Assembly: GCF_030435705.1 (NCBI RefSeq)
Contig: NZ_CP129381.1
Coordinates: 124,001-188,000 of the forward strand
From: Rhizobium sp. SSA_523
GTDB taxonomy: Bacteria > Pseudomonadota > Alphaproteobacteria > Rhizobiales > Rhizobiaceae
Length of the DNA stretch: 64,000 nucleotides
Direction: 5' to 3'
Under the pieces are notes generated by a model. That model did not search any database. It saw only the letters and a list, made by a program, of their open reading frames with translations, and was not told where the DNA came from. Shown here piece after piece: positions 35,292 through 46,104 of this stretch; positions within the stretch are counted from its first letter, which is position 1; every line of letters starts with the position of its first letter. Position numbers and translations under genes: made by a program.

Positions 35292-37266
35292 CCTCGACAG
35301 GAGACATTGCTCCGTCGGCCTGCGAAACCTGCGCTCTTGCCGTCAGAAACATGGGTCCTCCGCGAAAACGCGGGAAACCGTAGCCATGCACTTCCACCAG
35401 ATCGATATCGGCGGGAAACGCAGCGATACCCTCGTCGAGGATTGCTTTGCCTTCCTCGGCCAGGGCCGCGATCAGCCGATCGACGATTGCTTCCGCCGAA
35501 ATCTCGAGCGCGCCATGCACCAGCGGCGCGATGATCCGTCTGGCCTCGGCCGATGGCCGCGGCATCCGCTCGCCGGGCGCGTAGTCATACCAGCCAGCGC
35601 CCGTCTTCTGTCCCTTGCGGCCCGCCTGCACCAGAAGATCGCCCGGCGTTTCCGGCACAGTCTCCCCCCTGGCGCGGGCTGCCTGCCGGTGGAGATAGGA
35701 AATGTCGAGCCCTGCCATATCCTGCATTTCGAAAGGACCCATGGCGTAACCGAAATCGCGCATGGCCGCGTCGATCGCCTGCGGCTCAACGCCATCGAGG
35801 ATCATCGCTTCGGCTTCTGCACGGTAGCGTCGCAGGATGCGATTGCCGATGAAGCCGTCGCAAATGCCGGAGCGCACCGGAACCTTGCCGAGCCTGCGGG
35901 CAAGATCGAACGCGGTTGCAAGGACCTCCCGACTCGTTTCGGCGATCGGCACGATCTCCAGAAGCCTCATCACCTGGGCCGGGCTGAAGAAATGAAGTCC
36001 GAGAAAACGGTGAGGAAAGGAAAGACCCTCTGCGATCAGCCCTGGGTCAATATAGGATGTATTGGTTGCCAGAATCGCGTCCGCTCGGCAATGGCTGCAA
36101 AGGTCGGCAAACACCGCGCGCTTCACGGCAAGGTCTTCGAACACGGCCTCGATCACCAGATCGCAGTGCGAAAGGAAGGCGTAATCGGTGGCACCCGTGA
36201 CGCCGGCCAGCCTGGTCTCGGCAATGGAGAGTGGCTGCCCGGCTTTCTTGGCCGCCGTTTGGACGATTGTTCGCAGAGCATTCAGGCCGCGAGCAAGGCT
36301 TTCCTGATCCCTCTCGATCAGAACCACCGGCAGGCCCGCATTGCAAAGCGCCGCGGCAATGCCGACACCCATGGTTCCGCCACCGACAATGCCGGCTGAG
36401 GCAAGAGGCCGTGTCTCGACGGAGCGCAGGTCCGGCGGGCGCGGCGCGGCGCGTTCCGCGAAAAACAGGTAGCGCAGCGCAGCAGCCTCCTCGCCCGCCC
36501 TCAGCTTCAGAAACGTCTCTCGCTCATGCCGCAACCCTTCGGCAAAGCCGTGCTCGATCCCGTGGCGCAACACACCCAACGCCGTGGCGGGCGCCGAAGC
36601 ACCCCGGGCCCTTCGCTCGATCCGGGCTTGCGCCTCCTCCCAGACCTCCTGCGCGGGCGGCGCTACGCTTCGCCTGCAAGCAGGCTCCGGCAGAGGGCGC
36701 TCTCCGGTCTGCACGGCGAGATCGATGGCGGCATCCAGAAGCGGCCCATCGGCCAGATGATCTGCAAGACCGACAGCCACGGCCGTCTTTGCGTCGAGGG
36801 TCAGGTTCTCACACACCATCTTCACGGCGGTTTCGGCACCGATCAGCCTTGGCAGGCGCTGGGTGCCGCCAGAGCCGGGGATAATGCCCAGCTTGACTTC
36901 GGGCAGGGCAAGCGCCGCATGCGGGCCGACGACCCGGATATGGCAGCCGAGCGCCAGTTCCAGGCCGCCGCCAAGCGCTGCCCCGTGAATGGCGGCAAGC
37001 CACGGCTTTGCGGCCTGTTCTATGCGGGCGACGACGGCGGGGAGCGATGGTTCGGTCACGGCTTTGTCGAATTCGGTAATGTCCGCGCCGCCGACGAAGT
37101 GCGTGCCGGCGCCGGTCAGCACGACGGCTTTGACGCCGTCGTCTGCGTCAAGCGCCTCGGCAAGGGCGATCAGGCGCTCCCGAACCCTATTGTTGATGGC
37201 GTTGACCGGTGGATTGTCGATCGTGACGATGGCAATGTCGCCGCGCCTTTCCAGGTGAACGGTCAT
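35266..37266 (-). CDS. Bifunctional enoyl-CoA hydratase/3-hydroxyacyl-CoA dehydrogenase
   Basis: 666 residues. The hydratase domain (1-190) has catalytic E103 (GGGLELALG) and E123 (LPEVKLG). The NAD-dependent 3-hydroxyacyl-CoA dehydrogenase part starts near 290 (GGGTMG at 295-300; catalytic H425 in LHFFSPA). It is shorter than FadB/FadJ (about 715) but has the same order. It converts a trans-2-enoyl-CoA to a 3-ketoacyl-CoA. The start overlaps the CoA-transferase stop, placing it last in the transporter operon. Confidence 0.92.
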   Translation of the reverse strand: MTVHLERRGDIAIVTIDNPPVNAINNRVRERLIALAEALDADDGVKAVVLTGAGTHFVGGADITEFDKAVTEPSLPAVVARIEQAAKPWLAAIHGAALGGGLELALGCHIRVVGPHAALALPEVKLGIIPGSGGTQRLPRLIGAETAVKMVCENLTLDAKTAVAVGLADHLADGPLLDAAIDLAVQTGERPLPEPACRRSVAPPAQEVWEEAQARIERRARGASAPATALGVLRHGIEHGFAEGLRHERETFLKLRAGEEAAALRYLFFAERAAPRPPDLRSVETRPLASAGIVGGGTMGVGIAAALCNAGLPVVLIERDQESLARGLNALRTIVQTAAKKAGQPLSIAETRLAGVTGATDYAFLSHCDLVIEAVFEDLAVKRAVFADLCSHCRADAILATNTSYIDPGLIAEGLSFPHRFLGLHFFSPAQVMRLLEIVPIAETSREVLATAFDLARRLGKVPVRSGICDGFIGNRILRRYRAEAEAMILDGVEPQAIDAAMRDFGYAMGPFEMQDMAGLDISYLHRQAARARGETVPETPGDLLVQAGRKGQKTGAGWYDYAPGERMPRPSAEARRIIAPLVHGALEISAEAIVDRLIAALAEEGKAILDEGIAAFPADIDLVEVHGYGFPRFRGGPMFLTARAQVSQADGAMSPVEAKASHPTA

Positions 37267-38519
37267 CGTGCATCTCCCACCCTCTCAAGGGCCGGAAGCT
37301 CGGGGAAATCATGGCAGCCGACGGCGCCTGCAGCGGCAAGGTGGTTGATCTCCTGCTCGGCAAGGCCCAGAACGGTTTTCAGCACAGTCCTCGTATCTTC
37401 CCCGAGAAGCGGAGGCGCCTTTGCCTTCCTGTCCCGCTGGGCGGCAAGGCCATGCGCGGCGCGGATGAGCGAAATCGGACCCAGTTCGGGATGATCGAGC
37501 GTCTCGATCACGCCGCGCTCCACCACGCTCGGGCTTTGCAAAGCCTCGGACACGGTCTTGACCCTGCCTGCCGGAACGCTGGCGGCATGGCAGGCTTGGA
37601 TCCAGTCTTTGCAGGTCCGGGTCAGCAGAATGCCCTCCAGAACCGGCAGCAATTCGTCGCGGTGAAGCGCCCGCTTATGGGAGGTGACGAAACGGGGATC
37701 GTGACCGAGCTCCGGCCTTAGGATGACCTTCTCGCAGAAATCCTGGAACATGCGGTCATTGCCGACTGCGAGCGCGAAAACGCCGTCAGCCGCATCGAAG
37801 ACCTGATAGGGCACGACGGTTGGATGCGCATTGCCGTAGCGAATGGGTTCGACGCCGGCATTCAGATAGCCGGTTCCGACATTGATCAGCATGTTCAGCG
37901 TGGAATCCAGAAGAGCGACATCGATGAACTGGCCACGGCCCGTATCGCGCCGCTGGTAGAGAGCGGCAAGAACGGATTGTGTTGCCACCATGCCAGCCAC
38001 AACATCGGTGAAGGCCACACCAAGTCGGTTCGGATGCCCATCCCGCTCGCCGGTAATGGACATCAGGCCGCTCTCGGCCTGCATGATGAAATCATAGCCG
38101 GGCCTGTCCCGCTCGGGGCCGATCTGGCCGTAGCCGGAGATCGAGCAGTAGACCACTTCGGGATTGGTCTTGCATATGTCCTCGTAGCCGATGCCGAGCC
38201 GGTCCACGGTTCCGGCACGGAAATTTTCGACGATCACATCGGCTTTGGCCGCCAGGTCGAGCGCGATCTGCCGCCCCTCCTTGGTCTTGAGGTCCAGCGC
38301 TATGCTGTGCTTGCCCCGGTTGGCGCAGAGATAATAGGTGCTGACGCCCTTATAGCTGGGAACAGACCAGGCGCGGGTATCGTCCCCGCCCTTCACATGC
38401 TCGACCTTCCAGACTTCCGCTCCCAGGTCGGCGAGGTTCATCGTTGTCCAGGGTCCGGCCAGGACCCGCGTGAGATCCAGCACGCGGATGCCGGTCAAGG
38501 GTAATGTCTTCTCTGTCAT
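37263..38519 (-). CDS. CaiB/BaiF family (class III) CoA-transferase
   Basis: 418 residues. The N-terminal segment [17 protein letters not shown] is the family hallmark; the catalytic aspartate is expected in the [14 protein letters not shown] stretch (about residue 170). It moves CoA between an acyl-CoA donor and a free carboxylic acid by a ping-pong mechanism. I use the ATG at 38519 with GGGAGGA upstream; the frame runs open to 38663 without support. It overlaps the hydratase/dehydrogenase start by 4 bp and follows the ABC genes. Confidence 0.92.
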   Translation of the reverse strand: MTEKTLPLTGIRVLDLTRVLAGPWTTMNLADLGAEVWKVEHVKGGDDTRAWSVPSYKGVSTYYLCANRGKHSIALDLKTKEGRQIALDLAAKADVIVENFRAGTVDRLGIGYEDICKTNPEVVYCSISGYGQIGPERDRPGYDFIMQAESGLMSITGERDGHPNRLGVAFTDVVAGMVATQSVLAALYQRRDTGRGQFIDVALLDSTLNMLINVGTGYLNAGVEPIRYGNAHPTVVPYQVFDAADGVFALAVGNDRMFQDFCEKVILRPELGHDPRFVTSHKRALHRDELLPVLEGILLTRTCKDWIQACHAASVPAGRVKTVSEALQSPSVVERGVIETLDHPELGPISLIRAAHGLAAQRDRKAKAPPLLGEDTRTVLKTVLGLAEQEINHLAAAGAVGCHDFPELPALERVGDAR

Positions 38520-38539
38520 GTCGTCCTCCCGGCTCCGCG

Positions 38540-39547
38540 TCACGCGCGGACCGACAAACCTGTTGTCATCGCAGCTGGAAAATGACAGGCCACCGCATGT
38601 CCTTCGCCGTGTTCGGCAAGCGCGGGGGCCTGTTCTGCGCATATGGGCTGGGCAATCGGGCAACGGGTTCTGAACCGGCAGCCGGATGGCGGATTGATCG
38701 GGCTCGGCAGATCCCCCTTCAGCACGATGCGCGATCGGGAGCGCTCCAAGCGGGGATTGGCAAGAGGTACGGCAGACATCAGCGCCTGGGTATAGGGATG
38801 CATCGGCATGCCGTAGAGTTGGCGCTTGGGCGCGATCTCGACGATCTGCCCGAGATACATGACGGCAACCCGGTGGGAGATATGTTGCACCACCGAGAGA
38901 TCATGCGCGATGAACAGATAGGCCGTTCCCATCTCGCGCTGGATATCCTTCAAGAGGTTCAGGACACCTGCCTGAACAGAGACGTCCAGCGCCGAGACGG
39001 GTTCGTCCAGAACCAGCAGTTCAGGCTTCAGGGCAAGCGCCCGTGCAATCACCACGCGCTGTCGCTGGCCGCCCGAGAGCTCGTGCGGATAACGCTGCGC
39101 ATGCTCGGGGTTGAGGCGCACGAGATCCAGCATTTCGGCAACCCGTGCCTTGCGGGCCGCCGTGTCGAGATCGCTGATCCGCAAGGGCTCCGCGATATTA
39201 TCTCCAACCCGCATGCGCGGATGCAGCGAGGCATAGGGATCCTGGAAGACCAGCTGGATCTTGCGCCGCAACTGGCGCATCTCCGCAGCATTGACCTTGT
39301 TGATGTCATTGCCGCGAAACAGGGTTTCGCCGCTGCTCGGCTCGATCAAGCGCAGGATGCATCGGCCAAGGGTCGACTTTCCGCAGCCAGATTCGCCTAC
39401 AAGTCCCAGCGTTTCCCCGGCCTCGACGTCGAAGGAAACGCCGGCCACGGCATTCACTTCGGCAATGATGCGCTCGATCAGCAGGCCACCTTTGACGGCA
39501 AAACGCTTGTTGAGGTTGCGAACGGACAGGATCGGTTGCTCGCTCAT
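38540..39547 (-). CDS. Dipeptide/opine-type ABC transporter ATP-binding subunit (DppF-like)
   Basis: 335 residues. Walker [37 protein letters not shown] and the C-terminal oligopeptide-ATPase motif with four cysteines ([16 protein letters not shown]), often a 4Fe-4S or zinc knot in this family. The second ATPase of a PepT-family importer. Overlaps the DppD-like gene by 4 bp. Confidence 0.93.
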   Translation of the reverse strand: MSEQPILSVRNLNKRFAVKGGLLIERIIAEVNAVAGVSFDVEAGETLGLVGESGCGKSTLGRCILRLIEPSSGETLFRGNDINKVNAAEMRQLRRKIQLVFQDPYASLHPRMRVGDNIAEPLRISDLDTAARKARVAEMLDLVRLNPEHAQRYPHELSGGQRQRVVIARALALKPELLVLDEPVSALDVSVQAGVLNLLKDIQREMGTAYLFIAHDLSVVQHISHRVAVMYLGQIVEIAPKRQLYGMPMHPYTQALMSAVPLANPRLERSRSRIVLKGDLPSPINPPSGCRFRTRCPIAQPICAEQAPALAEHGEGHAVACHFPAAMTTGLSVRA

Positions 39548-40530
39548 GCCGCATGTCCTTCCGGGATGGTGGCGAAATGGCAGGAGACGCTATGGCTTGC
39601 TCCGCCGCGAGGCAGCGGGGATAGGGCGCGGCATACGGCCTGCGCCTGCGGACAGCGCGGGTGGAAGGCGCAGCCGGCCGGCAATTTGCCGAGCGGCGGC
39701 GGCGAGCCTTCGATGGAGAAAAGCCGCTCCTTCTCCTCTGTCATGTCCGGAATCGAGGCGATAAGGCCGCGCGTATAGGGATGATCCGGACGATCGAAAA
39801 GATCATCCACGCCAGCCTGCTCGACGATTTCACCGGCATAGACCACGGCGACGCGGTCCGCATGGCCGGCCAGGACGCCGAGATCGTGCGTAATGAGGAT
39901 CAGGCCGAGGTTCAGCCGCTTGCGCAGGTCGGTCAGCACATCCATGATCTGGGCCTGAACCGTGACGTCAAGCGCGGTGGTCGGCTCATCCGCAATCAAC
40001 AGGTCGGGATCATTGGCCACTGCCATGGCAATCATCACGCGTTGCCGCATGCCGCCGGAAAATTCGTGTGGAAACTGGTGGATGCGCCGGTCCGGCTGGG
40101 GAATGGAGACGAGCGCCAGCAATTCGGCGGCACGATCCATGGCGGCCTTCTTCGACAGGCCCTTGTTGTGCAGGAGCACGGTCTCGGCAATCTGGGCGCC
40201 CACGGTCATCACCGGATTGAGCGAGGAGAGAGGGTCCTGGAAGATCATGGAGATGCGCGATCCGCGCAGCTTGCGCAATTCGCCGAGCGGCATGCCGACA
40301 AGCTCGCGGCCCTTGTATTTCGCAGAGCCGGTCACCCGGGCGGATTTTGCCTGGAGCCCCAGTGCGGACAACATGCCGACCGATTTGCCGGAACCGGATT
40401 CGCCGACGATACCGAGCACTTCCCCATGGTCGACATGCAGGTTGATGCCACGGACAGCCTCGAAATCCTGGCCGTTGCGGTGGAAGGCGACACGAAGATC
40501 GCTGACGGAGAAAAGTGGCTCTGGTCGCAT
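39544..40530 (-). CDS. Dipeptide/opine-type ABC transporter ATP-binding subunit (DppD-like)
   Basis: 328 residues. Walker [33 protein letters not shown] and the cysteine-containing C-terminal motif [16 protein letters not shown]. The start is ATG 40530 with GAGG upstream; a GTG at 40542 overlapping the permease stop is an alternative. It pairs with the DppF-like ATPase. Confidence 0.93.
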   Translation of the reverse strand: MRPEPLFSVSDLRVAFHRNGQDFEAVRGINLHVDHGEVLGIVGESGSGKSVGMLSALGLQAKSARVTGSAKYKGRELVGMPLGELRKLRGSRISMIFQDPLSSLNPVMTVGAQIAETVLLHNKGLSKKAAMDRAAELLALVSIPQPDRRIHQFPHEFSGGMRQRVMIAMAVANDPDLLIADEPTTALDVTVQAQIMDVLTDLRKRLNLGLILITHDLGVLAGHADRVAVVYAGEIVEQAGVDDLFDRPDHPYTRGLIASIPDMTEEKERLFSIEGSPPPLGKLPAGCAFHPRCPQAQAVCRALSPLPRGGASHSVSCHFATIPEGHAA

Positions 40531-40538
40531 GGAGGGCC

Positions 40539-41375
40539 TCACTTCGATTTCGGGTCGAAATAGTCGTGCAGGCCATCACCAATGAAGTTGAAGCCGAGCA
40601 CGACGGTCAGGATGGCAAGGCCCGGCCCCAGGGCGACCCACCAGGAATAGAACTGGCTTGCACCATCGGAAATCATCGATCCCCATTCCGGCGTCGGCGG
40701 TGTCGCGCCAAGGCCGATGAAGCTGAGCGAGGCCGCCAGCAGGATGACCTGGCCGAGATCCATGGTGGCGCTGATGAGGACAGGCGTCCAACAGAGCGGG
40801 ACGATGTGCTTCAGGAGAACACGCGGCCGGCTGGCTCCGGCGGCGATTGCCGCCTCCACATGTTCACGCTCGCGGATTTCCAGAACCTGCGCCCGCATCA
40901 GGCGGGCATAGACGGGCCACCAGACGATGACCATGGCAATCGTGGCGTTTTCCAGCCCCGGTCCAAGCGATGCGGCCACTGCCATGGCCAGCAACATGGG
41001 CGGGAAGGACAGGGTGACATCCACCAGCCGCATGATGGCCGACCCGACAAGCCCGCCGACGAAGCCGGAGATCGCGCCGAGCGTGGCCCCGATCGCAACC
41101 GCAATGACGACGACCGTCACGGCTATCGGTAAAGAATGTCGCGCACCATGCAAAGTGCGGGTCAGGACGTCGCGGCCCAGCGCATCGGTGCCCAGCCAAT
41201 GGGCCCAGCTTGGCGCCTGAAGCCGTCGGCCCACCATGTCGAGAGGGTCGTAGGGTGCCATCAGAGGAGCGAGAAACGTAACGCAGAACCAGAATAGCAC
41301 GATGATGCAGCCGATCATCAGCGGGATGGAGAGGTAGCGGGCAGAGCGAAATGCGGTCAGTGTGGAGGCAATCAT
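40539..41375 (-). CDS. Dipeptide/opine-type ABC transporter permease (DppC-like)
   Basis: 278 residues, about six membrane helices, with the N-terminal helix plus the [14 protein letters not shown] linker typical of DppC. The EAA loop reads [22 protein letters not shown]. It begins 5 bp after the DppB-like stop, at ATG 41375 rather than the overlapping 41420. It forms the channel with the DppB-like permease. Confidence 0.92.
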   Translation of the reverse strand: MIASTLTAFRSARYLSIPLMIGCIIVLFWFCVTFLAPLMAPYDPLDMVGRRLQAPSWAHWLGTDALGRDVLTRTLHGARHSLPIAVTVVVIAVAIGATLGAISGFVGGLVGSAIMRLVDVTLSFPPMLLAMAVAASLGPGLENATIAMVIVWWPVYARLMRAQVLEIREREHVEAAIAAGASRPRVLLKHIVPLCWTPVLISATMDLGQVILLAASLSFIGLGATPPTPEWGSMISDGASQFYSWWVALGPGLAILTVVLGFNFIGDGLHDYFDPKSK

Positions 41376-41379
41376 TGGC

Positions 41380-42393
41380 TTATCCCAACCGGACGCGCGG
41401 ATTGGCGACGACATAGGCAACGTCCGTTATGAGGTTGGTGAGCAGGAATACCACCCCGCCGACGATGGTGACGCCGATAATGGCCGGAAAGTCGAGGCCG
41501 CGTGCCGCATCCACCGCATAGGAGCCCATGCCCGGCCAGGAGAATATGGTTTCGGTCAGGACCGCGCCGGTCAGCAGATAGGCGAAGGAATAGCCGATGA
41601 CGGTCAGCGTCGGCACCAGCGTATTGCGCAAGGCGTGGCGGACGACCACCCGCAGCTCGCCGGCTCCCTTCGAGCGCGCCGTCAGGATGAAATCGCGATC
41701 CAGGACCTCGATCATGTTGGCGCGCACGAGGCGCGAAATGGTGCCGGCCACCGCCCAGCCCAAGACGAAGGCGGGCAGCAGCAGGTGCCAGAGGGCATCG
41801 ACAAACCGCCGTACATCGCCGGCAAGCAGAGTATCGATCAGCATGAAGCCGGTGACGCGGGGCGGCAAGGCCGCTCTCGCATCCAGCCGGCCCGGCCCCG
41901 GCAGAACGCCTAGCTTCACGGAGAAGACGTAGAGCAGTGCCAAGCCAAGCCAGAAGACAGGCACCGAGGACCCGAACAAGGCAAAGAAGCGTGAGAGATG
42001 ATCGATCGGGCTATTGCGGTAATAGGCGGCGGTAACGCCGAGCAGCAGGCCGATCGTACAGCCGACGATCATGGCCGCGATGACCAGTTCCATGGTGGCC
42101 GGCAGACGGTAGAGCACGTCCTGCGCCACCGGACGGCGGGTGATGAAGGATGTCCCCATGTCGCCGGTGGCAAGGTTGCCGACATAGATCAGGTATCGCT
42201 CCGGCAGGCTGCGGTCGAGACCCCATTGCGCCTTGGCCGCGGCAACCGCGACAGGATCATTCATCTGCCGGTCTGACAGGATGGCCGATAGCGGATCGCC
42301 CTTCGTCACCGTTGTCAGCAGAAAGGCCAGCGTGACTATTCCCAAGAGCAGGAATGGCATGGCGATCAGGCGGTGCAGAATATAACGTGTCAC
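41380..42393 (-). CDS. Dipeptide/opine-type ABC transporter permease (DppB-like)
   Basis: 337 residues, six helices with the hallmark start MTRYILHRLIAMPFLLLGI and the large periplasmic region after helix 1 (TKGDPLSAILSDRQMNDP). First gene of the leftward operon DppB-C-D-F, CoA-transferase, hydratase/dehydrogenase. No binding-protein gene is in this operon; the nearest SBP_bac_5 gene is at 49629-51230 on the other strand. Confidence 0.92.
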   Translation of the reverse strand: MTRYILHRLIAMPFLLLGIVTLAFLLTTVTKGDPLSAILSDRQMNDPVAVAAAKAQWGLDRSLPERYLIYVGNLATGDMGTSFITRRPVAQDVLYRLPATMELVIAAMIVGCTIGLLLGVTAAYYRNSPIDHLSRFFALFGSSVPVFWLGLALLYVFSVKLGVLPGPGRLDARAALPPRVTGFMLIDTLLAGDVRRFVDALWHLLLPAFVLGWAVAGTISRLVRANMIEVLDRDFILTARSKGAGELRVVVRHALRNTLVPTLTVIGYSFAYLLTGAVLTETIFSWPGMGSYAVDAARGLDFPAIIGVTIVGGVVFLLTNLITDVAYVVANPRVRLG

Positions 42394-42452
42394 GCGGGGC
42401 GCTCCTTCGTGCCGGATATCCCGTCAAGCGCCGCTTCGGCTGAGGGGAATGA

Positions 42453-42507
42453 TGTCATTATTGACAATGGACGAGGCAGACGTCAACATAAATGAAATTA
42501 TATTCCA
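42453..42507. promoter_or_regulatory. Divergent promoter with IclR-like operator
   Basis: Between the DppB-like gene and the second IclR gene. TGTCA-TTAT-TGACA (42453-42466) includes a rightward -35-like TTGACA (42461-42466) with CAACAT 17 bp on. Leftward, TTGACG (complement of 42481-42486) is followed 17 bp on by CAATAA. TGAAAT-TAT-ATTCCA (42493-42507) fits an IclR-type TGRAAT-N3-ATTYCA operator and lies just downstream of the rightward -10. A similar site lies at 47327-47341. Confidence 0.6.
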
Positions 42508-42572
42508 TTTGTGCCCTGTCATTGCAGCGGAACCGAAGATCGCGTTTTTCCACGGAGGTGAGAGGAAACTGA

Positions 42573-43424
42573 ATGCGCAAACGAAGCAAACCGCTGGATG
42601 GCGAAGTGGCGGAAGCCAGCAATCCGGCCGCTTCTCTTACCCGCGGCCTCGAAATCCTGCGGGCCTTCACGGCGGATGATCCGACGCTCGGCAATCAGGA
42701 TCTGATCGAGCGGACAGGTTTGCCCAAGGCGACGATTTCGCGCCTGACGGCGACGCTGGTGAGCCTCGGCTATCTGCATTATGACCAGATGCTCGGCCGC
42801 TACAGCATCGGCCCGGCGACGGTCTCGCTCGGCTATTCGGCCTTGAGTTCCAATCCCGTCATCCACATGGCGCGGCCCCTGATGCAGCAATTGGCCGACA
42901 AGACCGGCGCCGCTGTCGCACTTGGGACCCGAGATGGTCTCGAAATGGTGTATCTCGCCAATTGCCGGTCCATGTCGCCGGTCACGCTGCGGCTGAACAT
43001 CGGCTCGCGCGTGCCCATCTGCCGCACGGCCATGGGGCTCGCTTATCTGGCGGAAATGAAGCCGCAGATCCGGGAGTCCGTTGTCGAGGAACTCCTTCGG
43101 CCCGAAAAGGACAAGGCCGCGCTGAGCGCGCTTATCGAGAAATCGATCGCCGATTATCGGCGGCAGGGTTTCGTCAGCGTCTATGGCACCTGGCATAGCT
43201 ACATCAATGCGGTTGGCGTCGCTTTTCGCCCCACCGACGGCTCGCCGCTCGTTGCGCTGACCTGCGGCGGTATCGTCGACGTCATGCCGGAGGCATTGTG
43301 CCAGGAAACGGTCGGGCCGGATCTGGTCGAACTGGCCCGCAGGCTTCGTGCCAATCTGGCCGGCGAGGGCGAGCCTGCACCACCGCTGCCTTATTCTCCC
43401 TCGTGGAACACCTCTGCCGAATAG
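42573..43424 (+). CDS. IclR-family regulator of the transporter/CoA island
   Basis: 283 residues. Winged helix at about 20-75 (LIERTGLPKATISRLTATL recognition region) and an IclR effector domain at about 95-265. Divergent from the DppB operon and 25 bp upstream of the lipoyl-E2 gene, so it probably forms an operon with it. Matching operators in two promoters suggest it governs the whole 35-52 kb island. The effector is likely an oxo acid or acyl compound of the pathway. Confidence 0.92.
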   Translation: MRKRSKPLDGEVAEASNPAASLTRGLEILRAFTADDPTLGNQDLIERTGLPKATISRLTATLVSLGYLHYDQMLGRYSIGPATVSLGYSALSSNPVIHMARPLMQQLADKTGAAVALGTRDGLEMVYLANCRSMSPVTLRLNIGSRVPICRTAMGLAYLAEMKPQIRESVVEELLRPEKDKAALSALIEKSIADYRRQGFVSVYGTWHSYINAVGVAFRPTDGSPLVALTCGGIVDVMPEALCQETVGPDLVELARRLRANLAGEGEPAPPLPYSPSWNTSAE

Positions 43425-43449
43425 GTTTCAGAACCGCAAAGGACCCGTC

Positions 43450-44799
43450 ATGCCCGTGAACGTGATTTTCCCGAAAGTCAGTCTCGAAATGGCCACGGGC
43501 CGCATTTCCCGCTGGCTGGTGCAGGAGGGTGACAATGTGCGGGACGGACAATTGCTGTTCGAGATCGACAATGACAAGGCCGCCGTCGAAGTGGAATCAC
43601 CGGGCGCGGGTGTGATTCGCAATCTGGTGGCGGAGGGCGAAGAGGTGGATGTCGGCGCAGCAGTCGCCGGAATCTTTGCTACGCATGAAGCCGAAGCTCC
43701 GATCATGGCAGAGGGGGCGGCGGCGCAGAGGGCGGAAAAGGTGCTGACGGAGAGGAGTGTGGCCGAAGATGTGCCGGTGCAACCACCTCCCATGCGGGCC
43801 GGTGCACGTCGTAACAGGTTGAACGCAACGCCGCTTGCGCGGCGCCTGGCGCGGGAGGGTGAGATCCCGCTGGATGGTCTGGCGGGAACGGGCCCTGGCG
43901 GGCGCATCCAGAAGAAGGATGTTCTGGCCGGGCTAGCCAGACAGTCGCCTCTTGTCCCTGCTCCCGCTGCTCCGCACTATGTTTCGGCAGCCTATGATCG
44001 GCCGCAAAGGCAGGTCATGCAGGCTCCGGCTCCGCATGCCAGCCTGTATTCCACCTGGCTGCGGAGAGGCACCGGCATGCCCGTCGTCATGCTGCATGGT
44101 TTCAGTTCCGATCTCAACACCTGGCGTGGCTTGCTTGCCGCAGGCCGGACAGGCTTCCCGGCCCTGGGGCTCGATCTGGCCGGCCACGGGCAATCGCCGC
44201 GCCGTCTCCCTGAAGATCTCGACGATCTGGCCGAATGGGTGGAGGCAACGGTTCAGGATCAGGTCGAGGGTCCGGTCCTGATCTGCGGTCACTCCTTCGG
44301 CGGTGCGCTCGCAGTTCGGCTTGCCCGCCGCGCAAGGCTGGATGTTCGTGGTCTGTGCCTGTTCGCGCCTGCCGGCCTCGGGCCGGAAATAAACGCGGAT
44401 TTCACGCATGGGATCCTCCGCGCCAGGACGGCGGACAGTCTTCGTCCCTGGCTGGAGCTTCTGGTGCATGATCCGGCAAGCATTTCCGATATGGTCGTGA
44501 AGGCGGTTGTGGCGCAGCGGCAGGATGAGGAACTGACAGCCGCCATGAGCGGTTTCGCCAACCGCTTCTTTGCCGATGGCACGCAGATCTTCTCCGTGCG
44601 ACGGGATCTGGCCGCTCTCCCCATGCTTCCGGTCCGCATGATCTTCGGGCGGCAAGATCGGATTCTGCCGTTCCGCTCGACCGGCGGCCTGCCGGATCAT
44701 GTGGCGCTCAACGCCTTCGATACGTGCGGTCACATGCCGCATCTCGAAAAGCCGGAACTGGCGCTTCGCATTCTCGGCGAGCTTTACCGGAGCCTGTGA
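43450..44799 (+). CDS. Lipoyl-domain alpha/beta-hydrolase, acetoin-dehydrogenase-type E2
   Basis: 449 residues. The lipoyl domain (1-78) has its lipoylated lysine K43 (NDKAAVEVES). The peripheral subunit-binding domain is at 121-160 (TPLARRLAREGEIPLDGLAGTGPGG split by normal spacing). The alpha/beta-hydrolase domain (about 200-449) has S282 in GHSFGG and H428. It lacks the usual CAT acyltransferase domain, as in AcoC of acetoin dehydrogenase. It should take the acyl group from the fused E1 at 47407. No E3 gene is in the window. Confidence 0.88.
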   Translation: MPVNVIFPKVSLEMATGRISRWLVQEGDNVRDGQLLFEIDNDKAAVEVESPGAGVIRNLVAEGEEVDVGAAVAGIFATHEAEAPIMAEGAAAQRAEKVLTERSVAEDVPVQPPPMRAGARRNRLNATPLARRLAREGEIPLDGLAGTGPGGRIQKKDVLAGLARQSPLVPAPAAPHYVSAAYDRPQRQVMQAPAPHASLYSTWLRRGTGMPVVMLHGFSSDLNTWRGLLAAGRTGFPALGLDLAGHGQSPRRLPEDLDDLAEWVEATVQDQVEGPVLICGHSFGGALAVRLARRARLDVRGLCLFAPAGLGPEINADFTHGILRARTADSLRPWLELLVHDPASISDMVVKAVVAQRQDEELTAAMSGFANRFFADGTQIFSVRRDLAALPMLPVRMIFGRQDRILPFRSTGGLPDHVALNAFDTCGHMPHLEKPELALRILGELYRSL

Positions 44800-44809
44800 T
44801 GGTGGCGGC

Positions 44810-46096
44810 TCAGGCCTGGCCGGAGGCGGTGCAGATCTCCTGCGCCTCGCCGGTCTTGCCTGGCGCGATCGCCTGGAGAAGAATGTCGTCCGTGCCGAGT
44901 TTTCCGGGTTTCAGGCAAAGCCCGACGGGGTCGGGTCCATCGCTGACACAGAAGCTGAGCCCGGCCGGGCCGCCCGAAACGATACGCACGCTGCCGATGC
45001 CGAGCGCGGTGACCACTGCGCCGGAGGTCTCTCCGCCTGACACGACAAAGCGGCGAATGCCCTTGTGATGCAAGGCCCTGGCCACATCACCCAGCAGTTC
45101 TTCGGCGCGGCGCGCGGCTCCCAGAGCGCCCAAACGGTCCTGAACCTTTTCCACTGCATCCGCATCCGCGGCGGTGGAGATGGCAAAGGGGCGGGTGCCG
45201 ACATGCTCCTCTGCCCAGCGCAAAATGGTCTCGATCGGCGGCACTGCCAGCAAATCGAGCCGCAGCACCGGGTGATGTGCCGCAAAGGCGTCCACCTGGC
45301 GCATGGCGACCGGACCGGTGCTGCCCACCAGAACGGCCTGGGCAGCCGCGGCCGGAGGTTTAGCCCGGGCGAGTGCGGTATCACCCGCCGCCTCGGCGAG
45401 GTTCTGGGCGTAGCGGATGATCAGCGGATCGCTTGCCACCACGACGCAGGGCCGGTCCGCCGCCAGCCTGGCCGCCATTTCGACATCCGCATCATCGGTC
45501 ATGTCGAAGAAGACATGGCCTGCGCCATCCCGTGCGTGGCGGATCAGTGCCGCCTCTGCCGCCGCGCGTCCCTTTACAAGCGTTGCGTGGTCGACAAGCC
45601 CTATCGGGCGTGGCGTTTGCTGCGAGAGAAACCGCACGAGATCGGGGTCCGGCATAGGCGTCAGAGGATCATGGCGCTTGATGGATTCCGTCACCAGCCG
45701 GCCACGATAGAAGAGATAGCCCTGATGAACGGTGGTGCCGAATTGCGGAAACCCGGCGCTCATCAAGGCCGGGCGCAAGGACAGGCGATCGGAAAGATAA
45801 TCGGCGGCCGGGCCGATATTGCCCTCGGAGGTGGAATCGAAGGTGGCGCAGGCCTTGTAGGCCAGCCGCTCGAAACCGGTTTCGATGAACCGATCCGTCA
45901 CCCTGGCAAGTTCCTGCAAAGCATCCTGAACGGGAACCGTGCGCGTGCGAAGGCCTGCCACCACCACGCGACCGTCCGGCATCGCGGCCGCCGGATCGAA
46001 GAGAACGGGGCAGGCGATCCCGGCCTCCTCGATATAGCGCGCCACCATCAGCGCGCCGGTGAAATCATCTGCGAGAATCCCGAGAATGCGCTTCAT
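44810..46096 (-). CDS. Four-carbon acid sugar kinase family protein (DUF1537, OtnK-like)
   Basis: 428 residues. ADDFTGA at 9-15, YKACATFDST, FPQFGTTVHQGYLFYRG and a C-terminal GGETSGAV nucleotide motif are the marks of 3-oxo-tetronate/four-carbon acid sugar kinases. Usual partners (OtnC-type aldolase, LtnD-type dehydrogenase) are absent here; instead it shares an operon with the acyl-CoA dehydrogenase gene, 8 bp upstream. Its substrate may therefore be unusual. Confidence 0.88.
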   Translation of the reverse strand: MKRILGILADDFTGALMVARYIEEAGIACPVLFDPAAAMPDGRVVVAGLRTRTVPVQDALQELARVTDRFIETGFERLAYKACATFDSTSEGNIGPAADYLSDRLSLRPALMSAGFPQFGTTVHQGYLFYRGRLVTESIKRHDPLTPMPDPDLVRFLSQQTPRPIGLVDHATLVKGRAAAEAALIRHARDGAGHVFFDMTDDADVEMAARLAADRPCVVVASDPLIIRYAQNLAEAAGDTALARAKPPAAAAQAVLVGSTGPVAMRQVDAFAAHHPVLRLDLLAVPPIETILRWAEEHVGTRPFAISTAADADAVEKVQDRLGALGAARRAEELLGDVARALHHKGIRRFVVSGGETSGAVVTALGIGSVRIVSGGPAGLSFCVSDGPDPVGLCLKPGKLGTDDILLQAIAPGKTGEAQEICTASGQA

Positions 46097-46104
46097 GATA
46101 AGCC

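Noticed and set aside
35266..37266. Classical fadB/fadJ of fatty-acid beta-oxidation.
   Set aside because: The domain order is the same, but the gene lies in a transporter/CoA-transferase operon, has no adjacent thiolase and is shorter than FadB. A dedicated pathway enzyme is more likely.
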